Assembly (NCBI RefSeq): GCF_013090115.1 | Contig: NZ_JABFNN010000039.1 | Coordinates: 248,001-312,000, forward strand | Length of the DNA stretch: 64,000 nucleotides | Direction: 5' to 3' | Source: Flagellimonas amphidinii | Lineage (GTDB): Bacteria > Bacteroidota > Bacteroidia > Flavobacteriales > Flavobacteriaceae | In this document: one piece after another, positions 44,798 through 53,062 of the stretch | Layout: the number at the start of each line of letters is the position of its first letter | How positions within the stretch are numbered: the first letter of the stretch is position 1 | Notes under the pieces: generated by a model | Told to the model about the DNA's origin: nothing | Database searches by the model: none | What the model saw: the letters and a program-made list of their open reading frames with translations, nothing else | Position numbers and translations under genes: made by a program

Positions 44798-46327
44798 ATG
44801 ACGACCCAAAATATTTCCGCAGCAGCCCTAGACAAAGAAAAATCTTCATTCGCCACCAAGCTGAACAACTTTGAAAACACCTTAAAGTACGTTTTTTATG
44901 AGCGCTACAACATCAATGAATTTAGCAAGGAACGCGGATTGCCTGCGCTGGTATTAAGGGATATTATGGCAGATTGTCCCTTATCTGTTGCGATTCCCAA
45001 AGAACATGGTGGCAGAGGGGCCAATGTTAGGGAATGTTTGGCCATGTTGTCCGCAGCCTCTTATGAATCACTTTCGCTTTCACTCATATTTGGCATTAAC
45101 ATAGCGCTCTTTTTGGAGCCTACCGCCAAATATGCAAATCCATCCATAAAACAGGGTATTTTTGACCGCTTTCTGCAACAAAAAAATATGGGGGGATTAA
45201 TGATCACCGAACCGGATTTTGGCAGTGACGCCCTCAACATGCAAACGTATAACCGTAAGTTAGAGGATTCTTACCATATCTCTGGAACCAAACACTGGCA
45301 GGGCCTTACAGGCATGGCAGATTATTGGTTGATCGCCTCAAGAGGCAAACGCGATGATGGCAGACTAAATCGTGATATTGACTTTTTTATCTGCGATGTC
45401 ACCCAACCCGACCAACAAATCGTTGTTGAAGAATATTATAACAATTCGGGACTTTATGCAATTCCCTACGGAAGGAATAAGTTGGATGTAAAAATTCCTG
45501 ATGCCTATAAACTGGAATCCAAAAGCAATGGTATAAAAACACTATTGGACATTTTGCATCGAAGTAGGTTGCAATTTCCGGGTATGGCCCTTGGTTTTGT
45601 AAAGCGTATGCTTGATGAGGGAATCAAACATTGCAATGAACGCTATGTTGGCGGTAATCCGTTAATGGCCTTGGATCAAATAAAATATCAATTGGCCCGA
45701 GTGCAAAGTGCATTTACGGTAGTTTCTGCCATGTGCCATAGAAGTAGTCACATAAGTGGTATTGATAATGACTTGGCGAGTGAAGGCATAGAGGCCAATA
45801 CCATGAAGGCCTTTGCAACAGATTTAATGCAAGATTCTGCCCAAGCAATGACACAATTATTGGGCTCAAAAGGCTATATGATGGAAAGTATCGTTGGACG
45901 AGGAATCATGGATAGCCGTGCTTTTCAGATCTTTGAAGGTTCCAATGAAATGTTATACACACAAATTACTGAATACATTGCCAAACTAATGAAAAAGAAA
46001 AAGGAATTCAATTTCTACGATTTCCTTAAAGGATTTAGCCTTACCGACTTGTCTGTAGAGTATTTTAAAAAAGAGCTGAACTTTGACTTTAGTACCGATT
46101 TATGCCAGCGTAAGATGGTGGATTTGGGGCGTGTTTTGTCCAGAGTTATCTCGTTCAATTATGTTTTAGATATGCAGGACAAAGGATTTAGGAGTGATTT
46201 GGTTGACAATTGCTTGGAAACCCTTAAACTGGATGTTGCACATTTTATGGGAATATTCAATGCCAATAATTCAGTGGTTCCCGTTGAGGCCTATCATGAT
46301 AAGAGCAACTGGCAACAGTTTTTCTAA
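44798..46327 (+). CDS. acyl-CoA dehydrogenase family protein
   Basis: 509 residues from ATG 44798. Typical flavin and substrate blocks: 'LMITEPDFGSDA', 'ISGTKHWQGLTG', 'RLQFPGMALGF', 'LLGSKGYM' and 'DSRAFQIFEGSNEM', whose Glu is the usual position for binding/catalysis. About 110 C-terminal residues extend past the standard fold. It oxidises acyl-CoA thioesters or related substrates with FAD. No beta-oxidation partner is adjacent. Confidence 0.9.
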   Translation: MTTQNISAAALDKEKSSFATKLNNFENTLKYVFYERYNINEFSKERGLPALVLRDIMADCPLSVAIPKEHGGRGANVRECLAMLSAASYESLSLSLIFGINIALFLEPTAKYANPSIKQGIFDRFLQQKNMGGLMITEPDFGSDALNMQTYNRKLEDSYHISGTKHWQGLTGMADYWLIASRGKRDDGRLNRDIDFFICDVTQPDQQIVVEEYYNNSGLYAIPYGRNKLDVKIPDAYKLESKSNGIKTLLDILHRSRLQFPGMALGFVKRMLDEGIKHCNERYVGGNPLMALDQIKYQLARVQSAFTVVSAMCHRSSHISGIDNDLASEGIEANTMKAFATDLMQDSAQAMTQLLGSKGYMMESIVGRGIMDSRAFQIFEGSNEMLYTQITEYIAKLMKKKKEFNFYDFLKGFSLTDLSVEYFKKELNFDFSTDLCQRKMVDLGRVLSRVISFNYVLDMQDKGFRSDLVDNCLETLKLDVAHFMGIFNANNSVVPVEAYHDKSNWQQFF

Positions 46328-46370
46328 AGAAATCGGTTCATTTTGAAATAAATCTTGGAAATTACGTGAT

Positions 46371-46447
46371 GCCGAACTTGTTTCGGTATCCCATTATCCA
46401 TTCATTGTGCGAAACCCATGAAATTCGACCCTGAAATAAATTCAGGG
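46371..46447. repeat. two short palindromic repeats
   Basis: 'ccgaacttgtttcgg' (46372-46386) and the perfect stem 'ccctgaa-ataaa-ttcaggg' (46429-46447) followed by 'tgacg'. They lie between convergent genes, the usual place for REP-like or terminator hairpins. Either function is possible. Confidence 0.55.
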
Positions 46448-46503
46448 TGACGAAGATTGTGTTCCATATCAACATCATATAGACATTGAATACCTTTGCG
46501 AGG

Positions 46504-46962
46504 CTATTTCTGCAAATTCACCCGAACTGCATTCATCCCTTTCTGTCCTTTTTCCAGTTCAAAAGTTACCTTGTCATTTTCATTGATTTCATCAATTAGG
46601 CCAGAAACATGTACAAAATGTTTTTCTTGGGTTTCCGAATCCATAATAAATCCAAAACCTTTAGCATGGTTGAAAAAAGCTACTTTTCCCTTGCGAACAG
46701 GGTCGTTTTCTTCTTCTTCACTTTCTTCTTTTTGGGGAATACCTAAAACAATATCTGAGGCATCAATTTCCTCCTCTTCCGTTTGTTCAGGAGGTGTATC
46801 GGTAAGATTTCCAAATTTATCAACGTAGGCAAAAGGTATACCAACATTACTTTCTTTGGCTTCTGCCCTTCGGGCATCTTTTTTCTTTTGCTTTTCTTCG
46901 CGTTTTTTTTGTTTCTTCTTTTCTTTCTCTTTTTTATTAAAAGTTTGCTGAGATTTTGCCAT
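46504..46962 (-). CDS. cold-shock domain protein with basic N-terminal tail
   Basis: 152 residues. Residues 1-40 are an extreme Lys/Arg/Glu/Gln stretch ('KEKEKKKQKKREEKQKKK'), 45-85 are acidic, and 88-152 form a cold-shock domain with RNP1-like 'GKVAFFNHAKGFGFI' and RNP2-like 'KHFVHVSGL'. Such tailed CSD proteins bind single-stranded RNA or DNA. Confidence 0.92.
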   Translation of the reverse strand: MAKSQQTFNKKEKEKKKQKKREEKQKKKDARRAEAKESNVGIPFAYVDKFGNLTDTPPEQTEEEEIDASDIVLGIPQKEESEEEENDPVRKGKVAFFNHAKGFGFIMDSETQEKHFVHVSGLIDEINENDKVTFELEKGQKGMNAVRVNLQK

Positions 46963-47081
46963 GTATAAGTTTATGCCCTCAAGATAATTGATTTATTTGT
47001 TAACTGGGTATTCTTGAAAAGAAAAAGGCACATCTTAGGTAGATGGGCCTAATAAAACAGACTTTATATGGTAGCCTTCCT

Positions 47082-47486
47082 TTACTCAAAAAAATCTTTG
47101 TATTTCGTGGAAAAATTCCATCTGGCGCGTGTACCTCGTATGTCGTAATGCACAAAACCATTGTATAAACCTACGCCCCCTTGCTGAATCTTGCCCTCTC
47201 GAATCAAATTTTCAAAAATGACCGCGAGTTCTTTTGAAGTGTAATTTTTCATGGAAATATCAGCCGCCTTACCCAATAAGTGTTGTGAGTTTTTGACCCC
47301 ACCCACTATTGTATTGTGCGCTTCACTTCTGTAACCACTGTTAATGTTGATAGGTTCTTCCAAAATATCCCTTACTATTTGAAGATTTTCGGCAAGCTGT
47401 TTTACGTTTTGAAATACGGATTCTGGCATGGTCGCCCCATCACGGCTTTCAAACTCAATTTTATAAAAGTTTTTTGTGAGTTGCAT
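47082..47486 (-). CDS. peptidase M15-type endolysin-like protein
   Basis: 134 residues, the size of a minimal phage M15 L-Ala-D-Glu or D-Ala-D-Ala peptidase. Zinc ligands are visible: His69 and Asp76 in 'SQHLLGKAADIS' and His113 in 'FVHYDIRG'. 'INSGYRSEAHN' precedes them as in the Peptidase_M15_3 family. No signal peptide, so release would need a holin or lysis. It is the last gene of a six-gene operon with small membrane proteins. Confidence 0.9.
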   Translation of the reverse strand: MQLTKNFYKIEFESRDGATMPESVFQNVKQLAENLQIVRDILEEPININSGYRSEAHNTIVGGVKNSQHLLGKAADISMKNYTSKELAVIFENLIREGKIQQGGVGLYNGFVHYDIRGTRARWNFSTKYKDFFE

Positions 47487-47513
47487 AGTAATGATTGCTA
47501 ATTTTAAATGTCC

Positions 47514-47939
47514 TTATTGAATTTTTTGCTTCAGTTGAACTTTGTTCAGTAAAACTTTATGGTTCACCAAACTTTTCTGCAATTCAATTTGGGAACTGTC
47601 CAGACGAGTTGAAGAAGCCTGTATCTCTCTCCTTAAATCCAGTACCTGCCGTTGCATTGCAGAATTGTTCGTACTCTGTGGACTTCTTGAGATTTGCGCT
47701 AAGGTGTTGGAAATTTTGTCCAAAGATACTTGGGCCTCAGCATTGGCCTGTACAGCATCCTCTACTTCTTTTTGAGATTCCTGAATGGTTTTCTCCCACT
47801 CTGCCACCCCAAAATCAATCTTTGTGAAACCGGCGTCCATCAATCGGTTATTGATCCAATTGGGAAAAATGAGCAATAGCACAAAGGCTACAATCAAGCA
47901 AAACTCCCGTATGGTAACCATGATATCTTTAATTTTCAT
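47514..47939 (-). CDS. single-span coiled-coil protein (spanin-like shape)
   Basis: 141 residues: one N-terminal membrane helix ('FCLIVAFVLLLIFPNWI', about 13-30) then a long Gln/Ser/Leu-rich coiled coil (about 55-135). This is the layout of inner-membrane spanins but also of many envelope proteins. No family is recognised. It lies 27 bases upstream of the M15 peptidase gene. Confidence 0.6.
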   Translation of the reverse strand: MKIKDIMVTIREFCLIVAFVLLLIFPNWINNRLMDAGFTKIDFGVAEWEKTIQESQKEVEDAVQANAEAQVSLDKISNTLAQISRSPQSTNNSAMQRQVLDLRREIQASSTRLDSSQIELQKSLVNHKVLLNKVQLKQKIQ

Positions 47940-47963
47940 ACTACTCTGTTTAGTATTGATAGA

Positions 47964-48266
47964 TTATGAGTCTTCTTCTCTTTTCTGTTCTTCTACCTGT
48001 CTTTCCTTAAAGTAAAATCCAATGATAAAACCCAATGGGCCAGAAAGAATGGAAGACACTGTGGTAAGCAAATCCTTGTAATGTTGAATACTGAACTCTT
48101 CGGTATTGTACCCTACCCAAAATGTTACAAAAATTACGATGAAGAACAACACCACAAAAAGAACGGCCAGCACTCCCCTATTCTTTTCACGTTTCATGTC
48201 CTCATTTTGTTTTATCACAATGTTTTGTACCCGTTCACCTATATCTGTTATAATATTTGCACTCAT
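47964..48266 (-). CDS. two-span small membrane protein (holin-like shape)
   Basis: 100 residues: charged N-terminus, membrane helix 'VLAVLFVVLFFIVIFVTFWV' (about 32-51), a loop, a second helix 'SSILSGPLGFIIGFYF' (about 71-86) ending with a highly charged tail. Small size, two helices and charged ends match class-II holins and holin-like proteins. Identity is not proven. It ends 24 bases before the coiled-coil gene. Confidence 0.6.
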   Translation of the reverse strand: MSANIITDIGERVQNIVIKQNEDMKREKNRGVLAVLFVVLFFIVIFVTFWVGYNTEEFSIQHYKDLLTTVSSILSGPLGFIIGFYFKERQVEEQKREEDS

Positions 48267-48268
48267 TT

Positions 48269-48466
48269 TTATTTCTTTTTTTGAATTCTATACTTAGGAT
48301 ATTCTGTTTCCATTTCCTGCTTTAGCTCAGCTTGAATCTTGTCCATTTCGCTGGTATCTGGCATGGTAAGTTCCTTGCCCTCGTTTAGCTCCATAATCTT
48401 TTGCAATATGCGCTTGGTAAATTCCAACTCATATTCTAATTCCATTATTGATTTTCGTTTTTTCAT
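48269..48466 (-). CDS. small charged helical protein
   Basis: 65 residues, Lys/Glu-rich, helical throughout ('LEYELEFTKRILQKIMEL'), no signal or membrane segment. Two bases separate it from the two-span protein, so it belongs to the same operon. No family is recognised. Confidence 0.55.
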   Translation of the reverse strand: MKKRKSIMELEYELEFTKRILQKIMELNEGKELTMPDTSEMDKIQAELKQEMETEYPKYRIQKKK

Positions 48467-48477
48467 ATCTCGTTTTC

Positions 48478-50100
48478 TTAAATTAATGAAGCAATCAAAT
48501 CATCTGGGGCCTCCACTTCTTCTGTTGTATCCAAGCCACATTCCTTAAGGAATCGGTTAGAAAAAAGTTTTTGCATATCTGCAGACAAGAGCGAAGAACG
48601 ATAGGCCCGCCAGGTTTTAGCATCTTCTTTATACATATAATCAGCCAATGTGGTCTCATTCCAATCATCCCCAACAAATGCCCAATCCGCATTTTTTCCC
48701 CAATGCAGGGTAAATGGAATGTCATTATTGTGAAGTGCGATCATCATTTCTCTACTCAACCCATTCAGAGAGCCAAGGTTCTTTTCCTCATTCCAAAGCA
48801 CACCATCGATTTCTATCATGCAGGTTTTATTGAATCTTGCGAAAGAAAGTGTCGCATCAGACTTTTTGATAAATCGCATTGCGAAAATGCCAGGAGTCTT
48901 CTTCTTACGGGCTATCTCACTTAAAATTCCCAAAGCTTTTCCAGATTTGTCTTGTGGTACTCCAAAGGAAATCGCAAAAGCGGGACCTTGGTAGGGAGCA
49001 TCCCAAAAGGTCTCGGCCAACGTACCTATAGAAACTTCATCAACCTTGGGAAGTATATTCGATTCCAACGCATTGACAAATTTTGGGATCAAACCTGTAA
49101 ATTGAGAGCCCAAGGAAACCGCTAGTTGGATTAAATCTCGATAAATGGATTTTTTTATAACGGGAAAAGGATCTGGATAATTGAGCTTGAAATCCTTCTT
49201 GTACATCAGCTCCACAATATAATCCTCATCATTTTTTTGGTACTGATTTATGAAAATTTTATAGTGATAGGGCACCCTGCCCTTCCCATTTTCCATCTCT
49301 TCTGGAATTCCTTTAAAGTTTGAAAATTCCAAGGATTCTGCCAGTTCAATCGCCAGCTCTTTTTTGATGGATTTTACGTACCGTTTCAATAAAAATAGGT
49401 TTTGGGTTTCTATGACCACCCCATGGATAAATCCAAAAGACCCCAAACCTACCAAGGCCGCATTGAACAACCCATCATTTCTAATGACTTTAGCCCTTAT
49501 TTTTTGCCCAAAAACATCGTTCAAGACCGGTTTGCTGTGCCTTTCTAGATATACTATATCACCCGGATTGGGGCCAATGATAAGGTTTAATCCGACAACA
49601 TAATCCTGAACCGAACCTGCTTTTATCCCAGAACCATGGACCCCTGTGGAGATACATCCGGCAATAGTCTGTCCATTACTGGCTCCTGATGATTTTAAAG
49701 ATTTACCGTGACCCGCGAGCTTTTCCGATATTTCTTTGATCACATTACCACACTCAAACATAAAAATATCATCCGCATCATAATTGGAAAGGTGATGAAG
49801 GTCTTGATCATTAAAGGAGAAATAGCAATTCATATGCGCATTAAAGTGCATCCGATCTTTTTGATGTGCAATGTGGGATAATGACCATGCAGAACCATAT
49901 GCCCTAAAACCCTCGTTTTGATTGTTCGTTTCTTTCAAAAGTCTTTGGATTTCCAGAGCCGCATCATTGTACCGGTCCAAACTTGATGGCATCAAGCTTG
50001 AAGCCTCTAATCTGGTTTTATACAAACATTTTAAGTCCCATGGTCCATTATTATGTAAGGTGTCCCACTCTTCCAATGATAATTTTGTTGTTCTTGCCAT
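48478..50100 (-). CDS. FAD-binding oxidase of the aldonolactone-oxidase/VAO type
   Basis: 540 residues. The FAD-binding region has 'GASNGQTIAGCISTGVHGSG' (about 137-156), the pattern of sugar-lactone and alditol oxidases; the substrate domain follows and ends with 'FTLHWGKNADWAF' (about 470), where these enzymes carry 'H.GK'. The usual flavin-linking His in 'G.GHS' is replaced: residues 67-76 read 'AYGSAWSLSH' with Trp72. The flavin is therefore likely non-covalent at that point, or the enzyme is altered. It is the largest gene in an operon otherwise made of envelope proteins. Confidence 0.82.
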   Translation of the reverse strand: MARTTKLSLEEWDTLHNNGPWDLKCLYKTRLEASSLMPSSLDRYNDAALEIQRLLKETNNQNEGFRAYGSAWSLSHIAHQKDRMHFNAHMNCYFSFNDQDLHHLSNYDADDIFMFECGNVIKEISEKLAGHGKSLKSSGASNGQTIAGCISTGVHGSGIKAGSVQDYVVGLNLIIGPNPGDIVYLERHSKPVLNDVFGQKIRAKVIRNDGLFNAALVGLGSFGFIHGVVIETQNLFLLKRYVKSIKKELAIELAESLEFSNFKGIPEEMENGKGRVPYHYKIFINQYQKNDEDYIVELMYKKDFKLNYPDPFPVIKKSIYRDLIQLAVSLGSQFTGLIPKFVNALESNILPKVDEVSIGTLAETFWDAPYQGPAFAISFGVPQDKSGKALGILSEIARKKKTPGIFAMRFIKKSDATLSFARFNKTCMIEIDGVLWNEEKNLGSLNGLSREMMIALHNNDIPFTLHWGKNADWAFVGDDWNETTLADYMYKEDAKTWRAYRSSLLSADMQKLFSNRFLKECGLDTTEEVEAPDDLIASLI

Positions 50101-50109
50101 ACTGTTGTT

Positions 50110-50469
50110 TTAATTGGATTTCATACACACATACTTGATTTTAACCTTACGTTTGCGACCAAACGTAATACCACTAAGTAAAACCGCACCAAGAGTGTTG
50201 CGATATTCAATGGTATGCAGTTTACCGCTGGGACATAAGTCCGATTTTTTAATTAGATAGGTAAAATCCTTATCTAATGCCCCAATAGTAATTACTGTAT
50301 CCAATTCAATAACCTGCATGGTTCTGTAATAATCATCCCTAACCATTGGAAAAGCAGGCTCTGGTGTTCCCTCAACGCTTCGCAAACGAACGGAATAGCA
50401 AGAGTTGAGCAAAAGCACTCCTAAAAGCATAAATACAATGACGAAGCACACATAAACTTTTGTTTTCAT
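50110..50469 (-). CDS. Bor-like lipoprotein
   Basis: 119 residues with lipobox 'VLLLNSCYS' (Cys about residue 24). The C-terminal part 'LCPSGKLHTIEYRNTLG' and 'LLSGITFGRKRKVKIKYVC' follows the Cys...T..T....L.G.T.G.....V.Y.C layout of the phage lambda Bor lipoprotein family. First gene of the six-gene operon, with copy 3 of the bipartite element upstream. Assignment to Bor is by pattern only. Confidence 0.6.
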   Translation of the reverse strand: MKTKVYVCFVIVFMLLGVLLLNSCYSVRLRSVEGTPEPAFPMVRDDYYRTMQVIELDTVITIGALDKDFTYLIKKSDLCPSGKLHTIEYRNTLGAVLLSGITFGRKRKVKIKYVCMKSN

Positions 50470-50515
50470 GTAAACGATTTTATGATTTAAAAATATCCTA
50501 TGGGGGAACTACAAA

Positions 50516-50643
50516 GAATACCCATAACTGGGTATTGTTATCGGGGGAGTAAGTGAAAGTAGGTCAGATATTTGAGCCTTTTAAATATAGGAAAAGACTT
50601 CTAGAACAGATTGCACGAAAACCTTAAAAATTCTAGGGTTTTT
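50516..50643 (-). promoter_or_regulatory. bipartite upstream element, copy 3
   Basis: Contains a perfect palindrome with arms 'aataccca' / 'tgggtatt' (50516-50535), the purine block 'cgggggagtaagtgaaag' (50542-50559; 73 bases before the lipoprotein start) and the hairpin 'aaaaccttaaaaattctagg' with 'gttttt' (50618-50643). Because it lies between divergent genes, the hairpin cannot be a terminator of either neighbour. The rest of the 50470-50804 gap shows no gene. Confidence 0.55.
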
Positions 50644-50804
50644 GTCTATTTTTTTACTAGTTCTTCAATTCCTCTTTTTACGTCCTATCCATTTATTAAA
50701 CATAGTTCAATATTTAAATAAATCGAGTCAAATACTAAAACTTGCATTTCTAAATCTTTTATGCTAAACTCGTAACACAATCGATTTCATAAACAAACTA
50801 TTCC

Positions 50805-51761
50805 ATGCCACTGAAATCAGCAATGCCAGCACTTTGTGTCTTGTTGGTATTTTCCTGTACAACAAAGCTCAAGGAAGCGCCTCTTTTTACCCATCACATA
50901 AGAGATGGTCAGTTGGAACTTTTTATGGGTAATCAGGAAGTACTCACCTACCATTTTAAAACAGCTTACCCTCCAGTAGGTGTGGATTCAGCTTATCAAC
51001 GTTCTGCTTTTATCCACCCATTACAAACACCCAACGGCAAAACATTGACCCGTATCCAACCCGAAGATCACTACCACCATTATGGAATCTGGAATCCGTG
51101 GACCCATACCCTTTATGATAAGGACACTTTGGATTTTTGGAACCTTGTGAAAAAAGAAGCTACAGTTCGTTTTGCCAAATTTGATACCATTATGGACAAT
51201 GGTTATAAAGTCTTACATGAGCACGTGGTCCTAAAAGCGGATAAAAACGAGATTGCCTTGAATGAATGGCAAACCATTGAACTTCAAACGGGTACGGATT
51301 CCACCAATTATAGAGTCAATCTGAAATTTGATTATAAATGCGCCACGGAAAAACCGTTTAAAATACTGGAATACCGTTATGGTGGATTGGGTTGGCGTGC
51401 CACTGAAGAATGGAACAATCAAAATAGTGAGGTACTGACCTCCGAAGGAAAAACACGTTCCGATGCAGATGGCAGTCTTGCACGATGGCTTATTGTGCAA
51501 GGTATTCTGGGCAATGGTACCGGTGGAGTACTGATGCTTTCGCACCCAGATAATTTTAACCACCCTGAACCATTACGCATTTGGCCCGAAGACGTTTACG
51601 ATCGGGGTGATATGTTTGCTTGCTTTTTTCCCACCAAGTATTCTGATTGGCTATTGGAACCAGGGAACATCTATTCCCTCAAATATCAACTTGTGGTTTT
51701 TGATGGTTTACTGGATGCTGATAAGGCCGAAACCTTTTGGCAGGAATTTGCAAACAAATAA
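50805..51761 (+). CDS. DUF6807 (PmoA-like) lipoprotein
   Basis: 318 residues with lipobox 'LLVFSCTT' (Cys about residue 18). Family marks: 'SAFIHPLQTPNGKTLTR', 'EDHYHHYGIWNPWTH' (His-rich motif), 'EYRYGGLGWRATEEW' and 'MLSHPDNFNHPEPLRIWP'. DUF6807 proteins are exported, jelly-roll-like and occur in polysaccharide-use loci; the His cluster suggests metal or sugar binding. Followed by a Dabb lipoprotein 89 bases downstream. Confidence 0.88.
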   Translation: MPLKSAMPALCVLLVFSCTTKLKEAPLFTHHIRDGQLELFMGNQEVLTYHFKTAYPPVGVDSAYQRSAFIHPLQTPNGKTLTRIQPEDHYHHYGIWNPWTHTLYDKDTLDFWNLVKKEATVRFAKFDTIMDNGYKVLHEHVVLKADKNEIALNEWQTIELQTGTDSTNYRVNLKFDYKCATEKPFKILEYRYGGLGWRATEEWNNQNSEVLTSEGKTRSDADGSLARWLIVQGILGNGTGGVLMLSHPDNFNHPEPLRIWPEDVYDRGDMFACFFPTKYSDWLLEPGNIYSLKYQLVVFDGLLDADKAETFWQEFANK

Positions 51762-51850
51762 CAATGGGAACATCACCAATCAAAGCGGACGAATAAGCAC
51801 AATAATTCATTTGTGTTTGATTTATGGTTATCTTTTCAAAAATTAAATTC

Positions 51851-52297
51851 ATGAATTTTACACCAAAATTATATGCATCCCTATTGTTGGTTGGGCTATT
51901 CTTCGGTTTAACCGCATGTAAGCAAAAACCAGAGAACAACACAGTGATGGCAGAAGTGGAAGAAACACCCCAAGTTGAATCCAAAGACAGTCTGTTACGA
52001 CATGTTGTTATTTTCAAATTCAATGATGATTCCAGTGAAGCAGATATACAACAACTTAATGAAGCGTTCAATAATCTTCCGAATGAAATATCTGTAATCA
52101 AAGATTTTGAGTGGGGCCTAAACGATAGCCCTGAAGATTTCCATCAAGGGTTTACGCATTGTTACCTCATTACTTTTGAGTCTGAAAAAGACAGAGATTC
52201 CATTTATGCTCCACATCCTGCTCATCAGGCTTTTGTGGAAAGCTTGGGGCCTCATCTGAAAAAGGTTTTTGTAGTGGATTATTGGACAAATCCATAA
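51851..52297 (+). CDS. Dabb (stress-responsive alpha/beta barrel) lipoprotein
   Basis: 148 residues from ATG 51851. Lipobox 'FFGLTACKQ' (Cys about residue 21). The Dabb domain (about 50-148) shows 'LLRHVVIFKFND', 'FEWGLNDSPED', 'HCYLITFESEKDRDSI' and 'YAPHPAHQAFVE', the usual dimeric alpha/beta-barrel signature with its paired His. Exported Dabb proteins are common next to sugar-degrading genes in Bacteroidota. Confidence 0.9.
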   Translation: MNFTPKLYASLLLVGLFFGLTACKQKPENNTVMAEVEETPQVESKDSLLRHVVIFKFNDDSSEADIQQLNEAFNNLPNEISVIKDFEWGLNDSPEDFHQGFTHCYLITFESEKDRDSIYAPHPAHQAFVESLGPHLKKVFVVDYWTNP

Positions 52298-52309
52298 ATC
52301 CAAAGGAAT

Positions 52310-53062
52310 CTATCGGTTCAACCAGTCTTTAAAATCATTGATTTTAGGTCGACTAACAATAAATTCTTGGTCCCTTGCTTGGGTAATGGATAATTTCAAT
52401 CGGTGATTAAAGTATTTGGCGATTTTTTCAATGGCAGACTTTGCCACTATTTGTCCTCGGTTAATACGAAAGAACTGATTAGTGTCCAGGGAAGGGTACA
52501 ATTGATCCAAAGTTTCATCTATAATCACCCTTTTATGGGCCGTAACACCAAATGTGAGGCTATCTTCTGAATACACATATAACAACTCCGAAATCCGTAT
52601 TTGAGCAAAACCATCACCTTCTTTTACCAAAATACCTTCCCTTTGGTTCATAACTTGCATGTCAGCTAAAAAATTTCTTAGAACATTTGGATTTATGGTC
52701 AGCTCCAGTTTGGAACGCTTAAACTTGTTCAGGGCCTGTTGCAAATCGTCTTGCTGGATAGGTTTTAAAAGGTAATCCACACTATTTACCTTGAACGCCC
52801 TTATAGCATATTGGTCAAATGCGGTTGTAAATATGATAGGGCATTGCAATTGTACTTTTTGAAAGATCTCAAAACTTAATCCGTCAGCCAATTGAATGTC
52901 CATAAACACTAGGTCTGGTGCCTTATTTTTTTGAAACCATTGCACACTTTCTTCCACAGAGTCAATGGTTTCCAACAACTCATAAGTAAACCCTATACTT
53001 TGCAACAGGTTCTGTAATTGATTGGCCGCTCTGGCCTCGTCTTCAATAATGAGTATCTGCAT
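52310..53062 (-). CDS. LytTR family response regulator
   Basis: 250 residues: receiver with 'LIIEDEARAANQL', phospho-acceptor Asp55 in 'LVFMDIQLADG', and 'LLKPIQQDDL'; LytTR DNA-binding domain about 145-250 ('LLYVYSEDSLTFGV', 'FFRINRGQIVAKSAI', 'FIVSRPKINDFKDWL'). It overlaps the kinase gene by 20 bases. Last gene of a four-gene operon starting at 55366. Confidence 0.94.
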   Translation of the reverse strand: MQILIIEDEARAANQLQNLLQSIGFTYELLETIDSVEESVQWFQKNKAPDLVFMDIQLADGLSFEIFQKVQLQCPIIFTTAFDQYAIRAFKVNSVDYLLKPIQQDDLQQALNKFKRSKLELTINPNVLRNFLADMQVMNQREGILVKEGDGFAQIRISELLYVYSEDSLTFGVTAHKRVIIDETLDQLYPSLDTNQFFRINRGQIVAKSAIEKIAKYFNHRLKLSITQARDQEFIVSRPKINDFKDWLNR

